Shown piece after piece: positions 60,523 through 64,000 of a stretch of 64,000 bases of DNA; positions within the stretch are counted from its first letter, which is position 1; each line of letters opens with the position of its first letter. The notes under the pieces are model-generated. The model searched no databases. It saw only the letters and a list, made by a program, of their open reading frames with translations, and had not been told where the DNA came from. The position numbers and the translations under genes are program-made. Source of the stretch: Pseudomonadota bacterium (GTDB lineage Bacteria; Pseudomonadota; Alphaproteobacteria; Rhodobacterales; Rhodobacteraceae); NCBI GenBank assembly GCA_020161615.1, contig JAIUPD010000001.1, positions 124,001 to 188,000 on the forward strand. Direction: 5' to 3'.

Positions 60523-61696
60523 GCCGCCCCAGCCACAGCAGGATCAGGCTGAGGATCGTGGCCCCGGTCAGGACGATCCCGCAGCTGAGGTCATGCTGGG
60601 GGCCGATGCCGACAAGGAAGGTGGACAGCGCCCCGCAGGCCATCTGCGCCGCGCCGAACAGCCCCGCCGCCGATCCGGCCAGTTCCGGCACCGCGTCGAG
60701 CGAGGCGGAAAGCCCGGTCGGGCTGATGCAGCCCGCGGCGAACATCAGCCCCAGCGTCAGCGCGAAGATCAGCGCCGGTGTCATCATCCCGCTCCAGGCG
60801 GCGGCCAGGAACCCGCCCGCCATGGCGATGGCGAAGAGGCCCGCCAGCAGAAAGAACCCGTCGCGTGAGACATGGCCGACCCTGAGCCGCGAGACCCAGG
60901 TCCCGGCCAGCGCGCCCAGGAGGATCCCGCCGACATAAAAACCGACCTCACCGCCCGGTACGCCCAGTTGTTCGTGCAGGATGAAGGGCGCGGCGGCGAA
61001 ATAGCCATAGGTGGTGGTCGAGCCCATCGCACCCCCCAGTGCGATGCAGACGAAGCGGCGGTTGCGGCCCAGCGTGGCGAAGTCGCGGCCCATCTGGCCG
61101 AACCTCAGCGGCTTGCGGTGACGCGCTGTCTCGGGCAGGGACCAGAGCGTCGCGGCCAGCGTGCCCAGCGCCAGCAGCCCCAGCACCAGGAAGATCCCTC
61201 GCCAGTCGGCATAGGCGGCGACGCCCGCGCCCAGCACCGGGCTGATGGCGGGGCCGATCAGCATGACGGTGTTCAGAAGCGAGATGTCGCGCTGCGAGCC
61301 CTCGGGTCCCGCCGCATCCCGGGCGATGGCACGCGCCAGCGCCAGCCCTCCGGCGCCGCCCAGCGCCTGCGTCAGCCGCCCGGCCAGAAGCCAAGGCAGC
61401 GAGGGCGCCAGCGCGCAGAGCAGGCAGCCGACCACGAAGATCCCCAGCGCCGCGATCACCGCCGGGCGCCGCCCCAGCGCGTCCGAAACCGGACCATAGC
61501 CGATCTGCCCCAGCGCGAGCCCCAGCACATAGAGGGTGAGCGAGAGTTGCACCGCGGCACTGCCGACGCCCAGATCCTCGGCGGCATAGGGCAGGGCGGG
61601 GACGAACATATGCATCGCCAGCGTGCCGGTCGAGGCGAGTGCGACCAGCAGGCCCAGCGAGGGCTTTGTCGCGGGGGTCAGGGGGGAAAGGGCCAC
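60503..61696 (-). CDS. MFS transporter, Bcr/CflA family drug efflux type
   Basis: A 397-residue transporter with 12 membrane helices and the MFS signature GPVSDALGRRPAV between helices 2 and 3. The LALARAIARDA block of Bcr/CflA exporters is present. It may export the pathway substrate or a toxic intermediate. GTG 61696 follows a GGAGG site and is preferred over 61732. A LysR-type box lies 80 bp upstream. Confidence 0.9.
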   Translation of the reverse strand: MALSPLTPATKPSLGLLVALASTGTLAMHMFVPALPYAAEDLGVGSAAVQLSLTLYVLGLALGQIGYGPVSDALGRRPAVIAALGIFVVGCLLCALAPSLPWLLAGRLTQALGGAGGLALARAIARDAAGPEGSQRDISLLNTVMLIGPAISPVLGAGVAAYADWRGIFLVLGLLALGTLAATLWSLPETARHRKPLRFGQMGRDFATLGRNRRFVCIALGGAMGSTTTYGYFAAAPFILHEQLGVPGGEVGFYVGGILLGALAGTWVSRLRVGHVSRDGFFLLAGLFAIAMAGGFLAAAWSGMMTPALIFALTLGLMFAAGCISPTGLSASLDAVPELAGSAAGLFGAAQMACGALSTFLVGIGPQHDLSCGIVLTGATILSLILLWLGRLSPAHR

Positions 61697-61775
61697 GGAT
61701 CCTCCATCCTTGGCGGCCCGCCCAGCCTGCAACCATGCCGCGCGCGCGAAAAGACGAAAATGCGCGGCGGCAATA

Positions 61776-61788
61776 TCGGTTTTTCAGA
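61776..61788. promoter_or_regulatory. LysR-type box upstream of the MFS gene (site 3)
   Basis: TCGGTTTTTCAGA matches site 1 at 12 of 13 positions and keeps T-N11-A. It lies 80 bp before the MFS start and 8 bp after the universal stress protein stop on the same strand. Confidence 0.5.
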
Positions 61789-61795
61789 TCGCGCC

Positions 61796-62659
61796 TCAGC
61801 GCATCAGCACCACCGGCACCTTGCACGACCGGATCATCGCCGTGGTGGTCGAGCCGATGATCAGGCTGCGGATCCGGCTGTGGCCATAGGCGCCCATGAC
61901 CAGCATGTCGAAGCCCTCGTCCTCGACAATCGCGGCCAGCGCGGTTTCGGGCTGGCCGGGCCGGACCGAAGCCTCGGCGGCGATCCCGGCCTTGCGCAGC
62001 ATCGCGGTCGTATCCTCCAGCCCGTTGGTGATGTCGGGCGTGGCATGGCCCAGCGTCACGACATGCACCTCGAGCCCCTGAAACACCGCGCTCTGGGCGA
62101 TGTGGTCGATGGCCTTCATCGCCGAAACGCCGCCGTCATAGGCCACCAGAACCTTCTTGATCGACCGGAAGGCGCGCGAGGCCACGAAGATCGGCCGGCG
62201 GCTGGCGCGCACGATCCGCTCCAGGTTCGAACCGAGGTGCCCCTTGGCGAAATCCGCCGCCTCGCCGCGCTTGCCGATCAGGACCACGCGGGCCTCGGCC
62301 TCGACCTCGGCCAGCGTGTCGACGATATCGCCCTGCCTGAGGCGCGTCGTCACCTCGGCCACGCCGGCAGTTTCCAGCAGCGCCCGGGCGTCGTCCAGGA
62401 TCGCCCTGCCGCGGTGGCCGATCAGCTTGGCGCGCTGGGCGTCAAGGTCGGCCAGCTCCTGCAACAGCGCGCTGCGGGCGCCCAGGGCGATGGTGCCGGA
62501 CCGGTCCTGCGTCTGCGAGGCCTCGCGCCGGCCCAGCACATGCACCACCTCGACCGGCTCGCCCGTCAGGCCGGAAATCCAGGCGGCATGGTCGCAGACC
62601 GAGGCGGAATAGATCGACCCGTCCACCAAAGCGACGATTTTATGCTGCGCTCTGTTCAT
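61796..62659 (-). CDS. Universal stress protein, two UspA domains
   Basis: A 287-residue tandem Usp protein. The ATP-binding motif G-2x-G-9x-G-S/T is found in both halves: GKRGEAADFAKGHLGS around residues 128-143 and GAYGHSRIRSLIIGS near 258-272. It probably binds ATP. It lies 10 bp after a SulP transporter on the same strand, so the two are co-transcribed, a pairing seen in other bacteria, where the Usp may regulate the transporter. Confidence 0.92.
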   Translation of the reverse strand: MNRAQHKIVALVDGSIYSASVCDHAAWISGLTGEPVEVVHVLGRREASQTQDRSGTIALGARSALLQELADLDAQRAKLIGHRGRAILDDARALLETAGVAEVTTRLRQGDIVDTLAEVEAEARVVLIGKRGEAADFAKGHLGSNLERIVRASRRPIFVASRAFRSIKKVLVAYDGGVSAMKAIDHIAQSAVFQGLEVHVVTLGHATPDITNGLEDTTAMLRKAGIAAEASVRPGQPETALAAIVEDEGFDMLVMGAYGHSRIRSLIIGSTTTAMIRSCKVPVVLMR

Positions 62660-62669
62660 GTTCCGTCCC

Positions 62670-64000
<1,331 letters not shown>

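Overview
This is GC-rich chromosomal DNA of a Rhodobacterales alphaproteobacterium, most likely Paracoccus or a close relative. The main pointers are a complete Rhodobacter-type gene transfer agent (GTA) cluster followed by cysE, tandem LpxL-type acyltransferases, an ABA4-like membrane protein, and an interspersed palindromic repeat of a kind familiar from this family. No rRNA, tRNA, CRISPR array or transposase was seen. Region 1 (1-9.5 kb) is housekeeping: the 5' part of acnA, a periplasmic DUF1223 protein, two lipid A acyltransferases, then acpP, an ABA4-like protein, fabG, fabF and mltG. Region 2 (9.6-24.1 kb) is the GTA structural cluster, co-oriented from the small terminase homologue (g1) to the host-specificity protein (g15). 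It opens after a strong terminator and is followed by a small conserved-position ORF and cysE. A terminator-like hairpin lies between g2 and g3, and two long stems follow the major capsid gene. Region 3 (25-36 kb) holds a pyrimidine 5'-nucleotidase, a GntR regulator, a GT2 glycosyltransferase with an N-terminal MshEN-like domain, carA, a GNAT acetyltransferase, an inositol monophosphatase and a YhaO/YhaN-like nuclease-ATPase pair. Region 4 (36-61.7 kb) is accessory catabolism. An IclR regulator faces pcaIJF, the last two steps of the beta-ketoadipate pathway. Beyond a MarR regulator lies a run of about 20 genes: two amidohydrolases, a NIPSNAP protein, four SDR dehydrogenases, a VOC protein, two paralogous P450s, a ThuA-like protein, two fumarate-reductase-type flavoproteins, an Old Yellow Enzyme homologue, a complete LivHMGF-plus-binding-protein importer, a VanB-type ferredoxin reductase, a LysR regulator and an MFS exporter. 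Its substrate cannot be read from the sequence, but the content fits uptake, oxidation and ring opening of a cyclic carbon source that feeds central metabolism. Region 5 (61.8-64 kb) is a universal stress protein behind a SulP anion transporter cut by the window edge. The most interesting signal is regulatory. A 13-bp dyad of LysR type (TCTG-N5-CAGA, that is T-N11-A) occurs before the P450 operon, in the lysR/reductase intergenic region and before the MFS exporter, tying them into one candidate regulon. A second, AT-rich dyad sits inside the -35/-10 spacers of two promoters of the MarR-side genes. Both P450s lack the usual I-helix acidic residue, and one SDR lacks the Tyr and Lys of its active site, so this cluster is the best candidate here for undescribed chemistry.
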